Shown: piece after piece, positions 13,001 to 25,038 of the stretch
How the letters are laid out: every line of letters starts with the position of its first letter
How positions within the stretch are numbered: position 1 is the first letter of the stretch
Assembly: GCA_003415625.1 (NCBI GenBank)
Contig: PYIU01000004.1
Coordinates: 2,790,001-2,854,000, forward strand
Reading direction: 5' to 3'
Length of the DNA: 64,000 nucleotides
Source of the DNA: Aquanectria penicillioides
Lineage: Eukaryota > Ascomycota > Sordariomycetes > Hypocreales > Nectriaceae
Made by a program: the position numbers and the translations under genes
Notes under the pieces: model-generated
What the model saw: only the letters and a program-made list of their open reading frames with translations
The model's database searches: none
What the model was told of the DNA's origin: nothing

Positions 13001-14540
13001 CCGCAAGGAGAGAGGGAAAGAGGGATGAAAAGGAATCATGGACGAGACAGGACCAAAAAAAGAAGTTGCAAGCAAAGCAAGGGACGAGGGTCCGAGAGCA
13101 ACGAGCATCCATTTCGTATCCTTCCTTATCCAACCCAAACAATGCTCATCCACATCCACATCCACATTCGCACTCACCCGGAGCATTATCCCTATCCTAA
13201 TCCCTACAACATGCCCTCCCTCCTGCCCATTGCTATGCCACATGGCTACCGAAGCTCGGCGTACTACGACTGCGTGCTACGTAAGTCGCTCGTAGTGCTC
13301 GTCAGTGACCCAAGCCGCAGTCCCAGTCCCCAGGCGGGATCCAGGTACCCAAAAAATAAAAATAAAAATCTACGCCCACGTATGGATCCTCGCCCTGTCC
13401 GCACATCAATGGCGGATTAGCTGGCACGCGTATGTATGTGTGTATCACGATTATGACAGAATCGGCGCAAGGTTCTTGAGCCTGCATGGCAATTTGCCAA
13501 TTCATTGGGCCAGCCTACCGTTGCGAGTTGAACCCAATTCTACGGTGCTCGGCATAGGCTCCTGTTCTCGCCATCTGGTTCCCTCTCAACATTGCAACCC
13601 TCTGTCATCCGGACCCAACCCTCCTCCCTACCTCGTCACGGCGATAAAAGGGTCGTATTCAGAGATCAGCCTGTTCGGGCACAAACTTTTTTCCAAGGAA
13701 TTATCCCACCACCATCCTCAGCAACCCTGCACAATGCCAACCCGCTCAGTCCAAGCTCCCAACCATGTACCTGGGCTGCCAATTCCTCGTGTAAAGTACG
13801 TAGTACCTGCCTGGCATGCCGTGCTTTGCCGTGCTAGCTGTGCTGCGCTGCCACTCGCAGTGCTTTTGGGACAGGGCCGAGCATCCATGACGGACCAAGC
13901 CCACTCTTTTCGTACGCGACAGAGGAATGGCTCCTGACATTGAACAAGGGCGACGACGTGAGTGGATAGGGTGTGGATAGGGCAGATGGACATTCTAGCG
14001 AAGAAGCGTGGGTTGCCCCCGGTAGGGAGCTCCCGGGCTAGTGCCCAGGCGCCCTGCGTGGACCTGCGCCTCAATAGGACGCGTACTACAATTGGATGGC
14101 GAACGCACCGGCGGGGGTAAACACCTCGTAAAGCAAAAGTCAGGTAGGGTTAGGTCAGGTACCGAACGGCAGATTGGATCACGTCCCCCTCTGCAGTTCC
14201 GGTCAGTCCAGGCCAACACAAACACAGTCAAGCCAACTCAAGGTGCTCCAGGCAAGTCTGACACCAAGGCAAGCCATGCTCAGTAATGCTCCTCTAACAC
14301 GAGTTGGCGTGTGCCAAGCAGCCCATGGTGTTGAGACACGGGGCGGGGTGCGGGAAACCCAGGGCCGGGGAGAAAGTGGTTTTCGGGACCACCTTTCCCT
14401 TCGAGGCATGTGAGCGTGTTCAATGTCGTGTGTTTGAGGCATCCGTATGTGTGTATGTGTGTATGTGTCGGCGTGCACGGCATGTCTGTGCTGTGGTAAC
14501 TGTACAGGTAAGCGGCGCATTGTGCCACACAGGAGCCCGA

Positions 14541-14600
14541 CAACACCAACACCAACACCAACACCAGCACCAACAGGTACGGGGAAGGGGAAGGGGAAAG
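14541..14600 (+). repeat. Short tandem repeats (CAACAC-type, then GGGGAA x3)
   Basis: A hexamer of the CAACAC type repeats about five times and is followed at once by three GGGGAA units. This is ordinary microsatellite sequence in intergenic DNA. Confidence 0.8.
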
Positions 14601-17600
14601 GTGGGCATTGTCCCAATCAACCAACATTCCTGGACTAGGTTGGCGGGTTTTGCAGCATCGCGCGCCAACATGGAATATCCAAATGTGCCATGAGCTGAGT
14701 GTCGATACTTCACAAACGGTGCACAGAGAAATCCCCTATGTCCTATCCCCTTCATCGGTGCTATATCCGGATCACCCCCCACAAGCCATCTACTTGGCGC
14801 ATTCCTACCATCCACACCTCGGGTGAGGCGGAGAGTCTGGGGATAGGGATGGGGGGAGGGGATGGGCCAAACCAGGAGCAGTGACAGTCCATAGCAGTAG
14901 CACAAGGTAGGCTGCATCGCATCGCAGCGCATCGCATCGCGGACGCCTGCGCCTGTCTCCCTGCCCGTACACTGGTTCTTGCTTCCGGCCGGTAGCCGTG
15001 CTACCCGTACGGAGTACTACGCAGGGACTAATAAAGGCCGTGTCATAGCCCGGACCTTTGGATAATATGGTACGTGTTGAAGTGCGCGTCGACAGTCGCG
15101 GCTCACTCCACTGGTCGTCATTCTGTACCAAAAGTGGTTCCCCCGCGGCGGCTCCTGAGTTGCTCCTCCACCTTGGCGTGCTCATTGTCTTGAGCGGCGC
15201 GGGCTCCATATGCAGGCCGGGATTGATGGGGAATTGGCGGACGATTGGGACGAGGAGAGTGTCATTAAAGGAACCAAGAACTCTAGAGGTCGAGGATAGT
15301 TAGAGCCACTGCCTTGGTTCTCGACAAACCCAGAGGAGCTCTGATACTGGATAGTTCTCCACCAAACCCACCAACGTTCCCCTTGGACATTAAAGTTATG
15401 CACTTGGCTCTGTCCGCTAGCAAGCCTTGGCTTCTCGTCTGGCAAGGTGCATCCTGCGGTGTCTATTGGGCCATGCGCACTGAGGATGGATCATCGTAGT
15501 ATGCACATTCAACCGACAATGAAGGCAATTATACGCGGACCGATAGACAACGGCCGGTTGCAATACTAACCCGAGCAGGGGCCGTTGTTCTGAGTGTCGT
15601 GAGGCCGATGGCCGGACGCCGGCCCAACGTTCCCCTTCCTTCCCGCAGCCACAGGGGCCATCCAGTCAAAAGAAAAAAGTCAAAAGGCTCGACTAAAGTC
15701 AGCAGATTTTTTTTTTTTTCCTTTTTTATTTAGGGTTTTTTTTTATTCCCCCAAGCCCTTGCCCTAGGCTCCCTTGTGTCTACATGCTGGAGTTTTCAAA
15801 AAAGATCTGACCTTGGCGCTCAGCCTATCCATGCGGTCAGATTCATATCGGAACCACGCCGTTGCACAGATTATGCCTGCTTATCACTATTTTCCAGCAA
15901 TTCTCTCATCATCTTGTTCGTCTCCTACAGAGTACTAGCTCACACTCAACCTCAAAATCACCAACGCACCTACTATGTCCAAGTGCCGTCTTTTTTTTTT
16001 CACCGTCTCGACACGCGACGTGCCTCCACTTGGAAAATGGTCTAAATCTGTCGGGCCCCTGGCCCCATGCACTCCCGGCATCGCCGGCTTGCAATCTCGA
16101 TTGACATGGTCTAGTCGATGACGTAATACAGGTCAAGGCTCTTTCGTCTGGCCTGACAGACATGGAGAGAGCCAACGAGACTCGTGATGAGCCACGATGG
16201 TCTATTTTTTTTTTTCCTTTTTTCGTCCGGTATCCAGTCAGTCAACAATACATGTCATGCACTGACAATTTAGTGTCTGATCAACGCTGCACCCAAAAGG
16301 GGCATGGCTCCATTCTCCCGGGGCTTACCGTTCTAAGCTTGCTTGGTCCTCTGCGCGCGGCTTGATTCGTTATTGACAATGGCGCCCCTTTGACCAGGTC
16401 CGGGCCAAAGGCTGACCAGCAATGCCAGCTGGACTCGGGACGCTAGAAGCTCGCCTAGAAGCTGCAGATTGGAGCTTCAAGCGCACGCCCAGTGGCACAT
16501 AACTTCGAGATCAGACTCAGGCCTAATCCCCTGATGAATCTAGTAATGACCGCCTCTTTACTGCTGACTCTCTTGCATCCGTCGTCCGAGTGTGTGTTGG
16601 CACCGAAGGGCTGCCTGCTGCCTGCATCCTCCAGGTTGTTCCTTGGCCAGGGCCTGCATCCAAACCCAAAGAAATGAATGGGCCCCTGGTCCTCTCTCGG
16701 TGCTTCCCTATCGTCTTTCGCAATCACGCCTGAAATCCCAAGCGCTGTTCCTGAGTTCTGGCTGCCGGGGGGGAGGGGAATACGACTCTCAAGTTTCCCA
16801 TTGAATTTACATACCCAACTCTTGCGGAGTCTTCGGGGTCCGACCATGTCCCCTTGCCCGTGATTCCTCTGCCGCTAAATCCAGGCCCTAATCCCTATGA
16901 AGCCATGTAGATTAAATCTTTTGGTTACTGTTCCGAGGGACCCGGAGGTTACACACGGTTGATCCCATTGTAACAAGGATACTCCCAGGCTCTGGCCTCG
17001 GGGCGCTCATCTGTGGATATTCCAGGCCGTGACGGAGGGAACCATTTGATCTATCACTCAACACCCGGGGCTTTCATTCCATACTAATTACAGTCTTCCC
17101 AGCCCGCGCGTACGGCGTACGTATCTTTCGGGCCGCGGCTTGCCAGGGCAAGGTGCTCTGTGCGTCCATGACAGATACCTCCAACATACAGGCGTGGGGG
17201 GAACATGCACACCATCTTGCACTCTTCCTTGCTCGTGGCTGGTTCTCTCATCTCCGACCTTGCATTAACTGTCATCCATTGGTGCCCAAAAGAAAAACCA
17301 CTATCTCAGTGCTACTATTCGACGTCTTTGTTGAGGCCGCTGGCTCTGGATTTTGCCCCCTCGACTGCTCGACTGCACGTTTTTCCAAAGTGAACAGGGC
17401 TGAAGGAAGCCATGCGGGCGGCATCCCATCCTCCTGACCGGTCAAGAATCCCCCTGGTCAAGCGGCGTTGCAACCAAAGAACCTGGGCGGAGGACCAAAT
17501 CCTGAAAGCCAAGAATGAACGTCAGGGCCAATGTGCTAAATTTGACATCCCAAGGTAGTCAATCCAAACTATTGGCGGGTCCGACATGGATTCCCCCAGG

Positions 17601-18765
17601 CCTTGGTCGTCCTGGGCTCTTGGCTCCCTTGGATCCTCGCCCTCTCCCAGCTCCCCGAGACATAGCTTGTTCTCCCCCCCCCCCTAGCAAAAATATCATG
17701 ATCACCGGGGGAATATTTGCTGCGTCATACGGAAGATCGCCCGCTGACATAACCCTTCTCCGCCATTTCAACCCTACGACTGATGTCACTGGTCCTGCAA
17801 TGCAAGAACTGTTGACATCCACCGTCCAATAGTGGCCATGCTATAGGGTAGGGTACGCCGTTGACGCAAGTGGATCTGCCAACTCTATGTGCAAGATGCT
17901 TTATCATTGGCCTTTGTATATCCCGGGCAGTCCGTGGCGAGGCACCTGTCATGACCTTTTTAAGATGACATTAAGAGGCAATTGGGCGTAAGCCCTGTTG
18001 CTGTCATTGCCTATCACTGTTACACTGCCATCAACAGCCCCCGGGTGGGTGCATGGGGACGACAATAACATCCGCCTGCACCAACCCGTATTCCTGGCAG
18101 TGCGTTTTGAGGACCACAAGCTCACCAATCCAAAAATGAAGCCGTGAGCAAGTGTAGAAACGTATACGTAGTCATGTATACCCCGAGAGTCATCATCTCG
18201 ACACTTGTATGATGCAACAGTAACCACCCGAGGAAGGATTTAGTCCAAATTGAATGGCTAGCTGACAAAGCCACACTCGAGGCTCTGGCAAATGCCACAC
18301 GGGATCCGAAGCCTCGGACTTTCTTGTCCCGACTATTGGTGTGGCTTTTCGCCATCCCGTATAGTCGAGCCGAGTTGGGAAGTAGGTGAGGGCATCCACA
18401 ACCACATGCGCCGAGCAACATGACCAACTCGCCCCAATTGCGTCCAGCAATCTGACTCGTCCTCGATAAGTGCCCGCCCATCTCAGACAGGAGAAGAGCC
18501 AAGGCGCTCTCGGCAAGGTCCTAGACCCATGGGCGCCAACTACCGAAGCGCATCTCGCCAGCGCACCCCTGTTCTAACCTTGAACAACCAAGTGGCCGTG
18601 ATGTAGGTTGAGATGACTAGAGGCATCGCCGGCGCCTGTGGCTGAATCGAAAGCGATGGCCATTGGGGCTCTCCCATCGTGCGGGGGAGGCGTGCTATGC
18701 TGGCTGACTGGGACATTTGAGCTGAAAGCGTCCAGTCTAGACCCAGATCTATCATCTATCCCGTG

Positions 18766-18795
18766 GAGCCCGCGTCTACTAGCAGACGCGGGCTC
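18766..18795. repeat. Perfect 12-bp inverted repeat with 6-nt loop
   Basis: The left arm GAGCCCGCGTCT (18766-18777) and right arm AGACGCGGGCTC (18784-18795) are exact reverse complements around the loop ACTAGC. The stem is 75 percent G+C. It lies in a gene-free interval with no T-run directly after it, so its role is unknown. Confidence 0.9.
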
Positions 18796-19299
18796 GGAAG
18801 CCAACGAAAAGGGGGGCCAAGCGACCATTCGATGAGCAAAGCGATCTTATTGTTGTTTCAGAAGCTGGCGTGGCGTGAGCCGTTTTTGTTGCTTTTTGGC
18901 AAGTTTCGGGATGAGTCAGGTGTCAGGTAGCGAGGAGTAGACCCGATGGGGTCCTCCATTGAATTGATGGGTTCGGGAAGCCATTGACTGGTATGGTGGA
19001 CCAGGTCGATCATGTCTCGGGGAATTATGTAGGGCGAACAGCTTGAAATGAGGAATTCTGAAAACCCCAAAAGAGCTGACGCCTCTCTCGGCCGAAGAAG
19101 GGGTGGGGATACTTGCATCGACAGTTGTAGTTGAACCCGCGGATCCAAGTGCCCACTACAAAATGCCACCCTGAGAAGCAATGTGAGACTGGCCTGACCG
19201 AGACGCAGTATTGGTGACATCGGCATGATTGAGGCCAGCATGTTTTTTTATCTTGGTGCTACCCCGGCTTCTGCTACGTACAATAGAGTCTCAGCCGCG

Positions 19300-20800
19300 A
19301 TTGTCTCAGTTGTGCTTGCAAAAAGTTATCAGCTAGCACCTAAGATATGATGAATGATAAAAAAAAAAAAGAAATTGAAAGCCTAATTTGCTTCTCAGTG
19401 ATACAATCGGCGATCCATTTCACCGAGAGCTCGGTGGCCACTCACTCCTATCTCTCAAGGGATGCATATCACGATCGCAGTTGAGACTCTCACCTCAAGG
19501 ACATGGAGATTGAAGATGATAAGGATAATTTCCCACAAATATCATTCTATTCTCTGGTTAGCGAGAAAGATCGGGCTTGATCAAACCCAGTTGACGAGAG
19601 GCAGTCTGTTTACTTCAGGGCAAGACTCTAGAATAGTAACTCAAGGAATTAGATCAGCTATTACTAGAACATGGGATATGCTTGTAAATGAACAAAGGAA
19701 TTCTATTGAGAGGAAATACTTGCTGATGTTCCTCAGCACCAATCATCCACAACTCTTTGGTCTCAATCATTCATGGACCAGATGGTACAACAGCTCGATT
19801 TTAAGAACTGGACCTTGCAGTCCAGATAACCATCCATATCTAGTAAATCAATATCATGAACTCTTGATATCCCATGATTATATCGCTGTCCAAGCTTCTC
19901 TCTGTGTGATTACTGCTTGCCTCCTGAGATTCTTGTCTTTTTGCTCATCTATATCAATATCCAAGGAGAGGATGAATCATCGGAGCTCGAATGGGCTTTG
20001 ATATAATTTCCAAAATAGACGGATATCAAACGTAATAATGATAGATTTGGGTCTGGTATATGTTATGTTTCTGTGACTTAATCCGAACAAAATTACTTGG
20101 TCTTTCTGACCACGCGTGTAATGTGGACTACAATTGGCACATCAAAGAACATAGCTATCGGATCTAAACATAACGATACTAGAAACCTGGTGATACAAAT
20201 ATAACCAACTGAAGTATTATATGATAATGAAACTTGAGAAAATTGATCGTGCCTCATCTGTGTGTTGTGTGCACTGATGTGTTCTAAGTGTGAATAGTAT
20301 TCTCCATCTGAGTCCCAACTCACCAGTGGATCATTGATAAAACATGAACGGAGCCTAAGAACATCACGAAAAAGGGAGCAATAACAAATGTTCATGGATA
20401 TTTAAAAGCGTCCAATATCTGGATTATGGCTCGGAATGATTCATCCGTCAACGCAAACGACCCAAGAATTCACTGAGCAATAGCGTAGTGTCAACCAGTT
20501 CAAATATCTCTAGGCCATTGAGGCATTTAGAGTAGCCCCAGACTAGGCTCTCGCCTAGGGCAAGTATCGACGATGATCTTTGTGAGATAAGGTTAGATCT
20601 GATCTTGAGAATGCGATCCTGCAACCTCTTTCGCGAGTGCATCGCGTCCGTTGCGAGAGGTGAATGGACGATAGGAGTAGGTGCATGCGACTAGGCATGC
20701 CACCCCTCTGTTGTCGTGAGAATGGTAAAGATATCTTGCTCGGGGTTAACACATATTTTTCCTGTGCAGTTCCCCGTTTTTTTTTTGGTTTGGACCGCAC
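19300..20800. other. AT-richer island with one unexplained open frame
   Basis: Base composition shifts visibly toward A+T relative to both flanks. A 179-codon plus-strand frame spans 19462-20001. Its translation is rich in Ile, Ser, Leu and Arg and carries no motif I recognise. The composition would fit an old, RIP-eroded repeat, but no terminal repeats or transposase motifs are visible. Confidence 0.4.
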
Positions 20801-21072
20801 AGATGTGGGCATCATGGAACTGAATAGACAACTTTGGTTGGTGTTGGCCGACCTCTAGGATGAAACCGCGTCGTAGCTAACAGCTCCACTATTGGAAATC
20901 GTTTTGTAGGGAGCCATCGCCACTGGCTGGCGCGATTGCATACGTAATTGTAAACTTGTTTCATTGTTTCTGAAGGCTCACAGAATCATCTTGAGAAAAT
21001 ACTGGTGGGTGGTCTGCTTGGATATCTCGAACCCCTGGAAACGAGAGTTAGCCACCATACACCCTGCTCGCC

Positions 21073-22001
21073 ATGGCGGATCGGCCATTCTACACTCTCC
21101 ACTACTTTCCCTTCTCGCTCTACTCACTCGTGGTGCGCTTCGGCTTCGTGCTTGGAGAGTCGCTCAACCCGGATACAGCTCCTTGTTTGAAGGTCAGGCT
21201 GGTCAACCTGCATCGGGAGGACCACCTCTCTGAGCCGTATCTGACACTGGTCAACACCAGGGGCCAAGTCCGTCTCCTACCTGATTCAGAACTGATAATG
21301 ATCTTTGGGGACTAATGTTTGCTGCAGGTTCCTGTGTTGACCTCCCCTGCCCTGTCGGCTACTTTGGAAGATAGTCATGCTATTTCCAAATGGCTTTGCC
21401 GCACGCAACCAGAGTTGATACCGGAGGAGCATGAGGAAACCATCTCGCGACTCATGGATAAAATCTATTCATTTCAGGTTATACCACTGGTGGTGTCAGC
21501 AGAAGACCGAAAATATGGGCTTCCAAACGAAGCTGCGGCGCTTCTTGAGAGGAACGGACTGTCTCCCAAGTATCGACGCGCGCTCGAGATCAAGAGCGTC
21601 TTGTGAGTAATCATGTATACGGAGGATTAGTGAGAAGTTTCTGGCAATGCTAACATATTTCGAGCCATGACACCACACATGGAGATTGTCTGGATCCAGA
21701 TAGCATAGCCGAAGCAGAGGAGGGAGCTCTGGACTTCATGCACGACCTGGTGGAGGTGCTACGGGTGTATAACCAAGGCAAGACATGGATATTCGGGGGT
21801 CAGCCCACCATCTTGGATGCCCACGTTACGGCACTAGCAGCACGATTGATGGACGTGGATCGCAGTCATTTGTTGCCTCGGGAAGTACAAGCATATGCAC
21901 GCGCCGTCATCTCGACGCCGGAGTGGAAGAAGGTCACACACGGAAGACCAACAGTCTGGGACGAGACCCTCGGCAAGGTTGTGGATTTTGATGATATATG
22001 A
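21073..22001 (+). CDS. Glutathione S-transferase-like protein
   Basis: Three exons (21073-21267, 21328-21602, 21665-22001) give 268 residues. Introns of 60 and 62 bp have GTCCGT/CTGCAG and GTGAGT/TTCGAG ends, with branch points ACTAATG and GCTAACA just upstream of the acceptors. The N-terminus, MADRPFYTLHYFPFSLYS, resembles the thioredoxin-fold beta1-alpha1 of fungal GST-like proteins. Central segments (DSHAISKWL) and a C-terminal helical region (TIFGG-like motif WIFGGQPTILDAHV) fit the GST C-terminal domain, where a D near the end of helix 6 is conserved. Substrate and true GST activity are unknown. The gene is isolated, with an 11-kb gene-poor interval upstream and 3 kb downstream. Exon 3 could start at a slightly different acceptor; the one chosen keeps the frame and a good branch point. 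Confidence 0.7.
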
Positions 22002-24031
22002 GAAGAATACAGGAGCCAATTCGCGCCACGGCAGCCTCTGAGCTTGTTTGAATGTGGCGGTGAGATGCGAAACAAAATAATGAGAGAGAAGGACGATTGA
22101 CTGATGAGAGTCAGGTGTCAACACCTATAGGGCTGAACGAACATGAAGACATACGAGTCAAATTGGAATAACCAAAGTCATGGTCTGGACAATGGGACGT
22201 GTGCCATTGACTTTGAATTAGAATTGAGCAAGTGTCTTGCGCTGCATTCTTAGTAGCGGAGGTATTCAGAAGTGAAGCCCTCTGGATGACTATGGGTAGG
22301 ATTGGATATCCCCGAAAAATCTGTGATGACACGGGATTGGGGTAATGCAAAATTCCGATGTAGTTATACCCTGGCCCTAATACGGACCTATACACACATA
22401 TGGTCATTGAATGCCTGCTTCGCGGAATACAACATGCATAATATCACCGACATTTGAATAATTAGTTCCAGGTTTGATCACACGATGACAAGCAGTCGCA
22501 AAGTAATGATCACATAATGATTACGGCATACCAGGGCGAAAGAGAAACTGGTTATTCTGGGACGATGCCGAGCGCCTTGGAGAATGAAATTGGCCGACTA
22601 CGGGAGGTGGCATCTGAAGGGATACCAAGTAGAAGGATTGGGAGGCGACTCCCCACCGCAGGCGAAGGCGAAGAAGCCTGATTTATGTGATAGAAATGGA
22701 CGTGATCAAAAAGTCCTTGCAGGAAGAGAGATGAGGCTCCGGGGCATTGTCGGCCATGTTACGTACAGAACGAATGACACCCGGGTCGCAAAGGGTTCGG
22801 CATGACAACAAAAGTTCCCGGACGATGGAGGCAACATACGGGCGGTCGACCAATGCGACTGTAGATCGAGAAAAAGCCTGCTAAAATGATCGTCGAGCGT
22901 TTTTTTTCAGGCACGTTTCAAAGCAGAGAGAGCGGCTGGCAGGACTTCGGCCGAGAATAGGCTTCGTTTCATGCAATGAGGTGAGGGGGATCGGAGGGTC
23001 GGTCGGAGGTGCCGGACAGAATGGTGGAAAACAAAAGTTCGCGGCCACAGATGGGGGCAGGACCTTTTGCTTGGGCGGCGCAGGGACCTTATGTGCGGTC
23101 CCGTATCCTAACCAACAGCATTGCGATTTGCTTCTTTTCCCCCTCGTGTATTCATGGGGCAAACGAATAAGTTCCTAGGAGTTGTGGTATCTTGACAAAT
23201 GTACTAGCTTGGGTAACAGCTTGACCTCCTTGGCTAATGGGGAGCAGGATGGTCAGAGGAGGCCGGAGGAGAGAGAGCCGAGAGGGAGAGAGTCATGATT
23301 GTCTCGCTCATTGCTGAATGCGGCGGAAAGTATTGGTGACCTCGACTGAATCTGGAGCACCCCGAAGAATCGGGAAATAAAAGCACCAAACTTCCGAGCC
23401 AAGCCTTTTTGATGACGGCTACCAAGCAGTTGGGCCATGCGACCTGTAGATCGTAGATTGAGATGATGGCTGTCGCCTACAGGCAACAGGGCCCGACGAA
23501 GCCTTTTCGTCCATAGTCCGGGGATGGCGAAATACTTATGTACGGAATGATTGCATTTATTAATAGTGCAGTGGTCACCCAGAGCCAGACGGCGGGAGTT
23601 TGGCACAGGGCTGGGTGTAAATCATGACCCAGGTGGAACACCATGTCACAGTCCGAGGCTAATCCCAGGTGGGATGGAGATAAGGCGCGCTGCGAAGTCT
23701 GAAGGCCATCTGCAGGGACGCTTATTGGCTCTGGGCGAGCTGAATGGAATGGCGTGCGACGGTGCGGCGTCCTGCCACAGTGAGGAAACGAAGCGAAGAG
23801 GTCAAGGCGACTCTCATTGACTGGCTGATTGCTGGGTGATTACCCGGTATGTATGGCGAATAATCTGACCATGTCCTTGTGCTTGTCTTCCCAGTGTGGA
23901 TTTATTGCCCAGCGCGCACTGCCCCCATGCGTGCAGGTAGTAGGTAGGTAGGTATGTACAAATGCACCAGGATGAAGGGAAAGCTGGAGATACGGGAGGG
24001 AGAAAAGAGGAGAGAGGAGGGGAGAGCATCT

Positions 24032-24049
24032 GATAATAATAATAATAAT
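24032..24049 (+). repeat. AAT trinucleotide microsatellite
   Basis: About six AAT units lie in tandem in intergenic DNA. Confidence 0.85.
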
Positions 24050-24095
24050 TATGCATTCGTCCCCGGACTCGGAAAGTAGGTAGGTAGCTACCCGT

Positions 24096-24111
24096 AGGTA
24101 CCTAGGTACCT
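24096..24111. repeat. 16-bp perfect palindrome in TAGG-rich tract
   Basis: AGGTACCTAGGTACCT equals its own reverse complement. It sits in a TAGG/TACC-rich stretch (24076-24111), and a similar tract occurs at 41275-41330. Confidence 0.85.
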
Positions 24112-24431
24112 CTGGGCAAGTTGCGAAATAGTGAGGACGGTACCTGTGTTGCATTGCTGCATGTGCTCCTGTCAACTTCCCACACTGCAGGCACTATTTC
24201 CGCCATGATGGATCTTTGTGAGGAGCCATGGACAAAAGGTCCGACTCTGGGACCCGGACAGCAAATCACCAGAGTGACTTGCTCACGGGTTTGGGCTGGG
24301 CAGTGTCTTGCCCAAATGCTTCCCCCCTGTCGGCGTCGCCTGCCCCGGCCGCGGCTATACCATACCAGGAAGGTGTGCACGACCCCCCGACGGTGCCGTT
24401 CCATGATAACAGCATCAACTCTTACGCACAC

Positions 24432-24477
24432 CAAGCACCCAAGCACCCAAACACCCAAACACCCAAGCACCAAGCAC
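24432..24477 (+). repeat. 8-bp tandem repeat (CAAGCACC/CAAACACC)
   Basis: About five units of an 8-mer, with G/A variation at the fourth base, lie roughly 560 bp upstream of the transporter start. Confidence 0.85.
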
Positions 24478-25038
24478 ACCACGCACCACCACACAGTCCC
24501 CATCCGCTATTCCTCCCCCTCCATCCCCCAATGCAATATCCACCACACTGGCTCGGGCTCCCTTCTCGCCATTGTTCTGCGGCGGTCCACTTCTTCCAGA
24601 CGGTTTCGCCCACACCAAGAAACCACCCCCCGGCAAACCCTGTCGCACCGCGCCCGCCCGGGGCCTCTCAGCCAGGCTCAGCGCTCTGCCTCTCATCTTC
24701 TGAGCGTGTCCCACCATCTCTTCGCCCGTCTAGACCCCGGTGCCGCCCACCACCTTCTAACCCCGGTAGGCCTGTGCCAATCTCTATCGCCTTGGCGGCT
24801 TCGCGGGGGAACCCTCTCCTCTTTAGGCCGCGCTCACTCCTCAGACGCTGGGTCAGCCCGGTCCTTTTCTTAGTGTCCGCCGTGGTCGCTGTATAACCAC
24901 GCCCGCCTTGGCTGCCCGTTCGCTGGTCGGCGCCTCGCCTCCATTTCTCCCCTTTGCATCGCATCGCATCGTATCGCAACCTCATCCCATCGACTGCCGC
25001 TCCCAAGTCGTCCTCCCAGCCCACGGGCGTCAACCACC

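Larger units (their letters stand above)
10045..19300. other. Gene-poor interval, no supported gene
   Basis: The first 1-2 kb should hold the promoter and leader of the ketopantoate-reductase-like gene and is purine-rich on the plus strand. Further on there are T-rich tracts (15708-15741, 15989-15999, 16204-16221), CACCAA-type and GGGGAA-type tandem repeats (14541-14600), and pyrimidine-rich DNA at 12718-12780. Several frames of 100-210 codons are open, but they overlap one another on both strands and translate to low-complexity or motif-free sequence. A gene made of many small exons cannot be excluded without transcripts. Confidence 0.5.
22002..25038. other. Intergenic, includes 5' flank of the OPT transporter gene
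   Basis: I see no supported gene. The last ~900 bp are C-rich and stop-poor in two plus-strand frames, which produces long spurious frames ahead of the transporter. Short repeats listed separately occur at 24032-24049, 24096-24111, 24432-24477 and 24956-24974. Confidence 0.55.

Noticed and set aside
24432..24477. Interstitial telomere repeat
   Set aside because: The units are CAAGCACC/CAAACACC, not CCCTAA.
24121..24896. Two overlapping plus-strand frames of 250 and 222 codons before the OPT gene
   Set aside because: Both are open at once because the DNA is C-rich. The translations are Pro/Ser/His/Arg-rich without domains, so this is probably leader and promoter.
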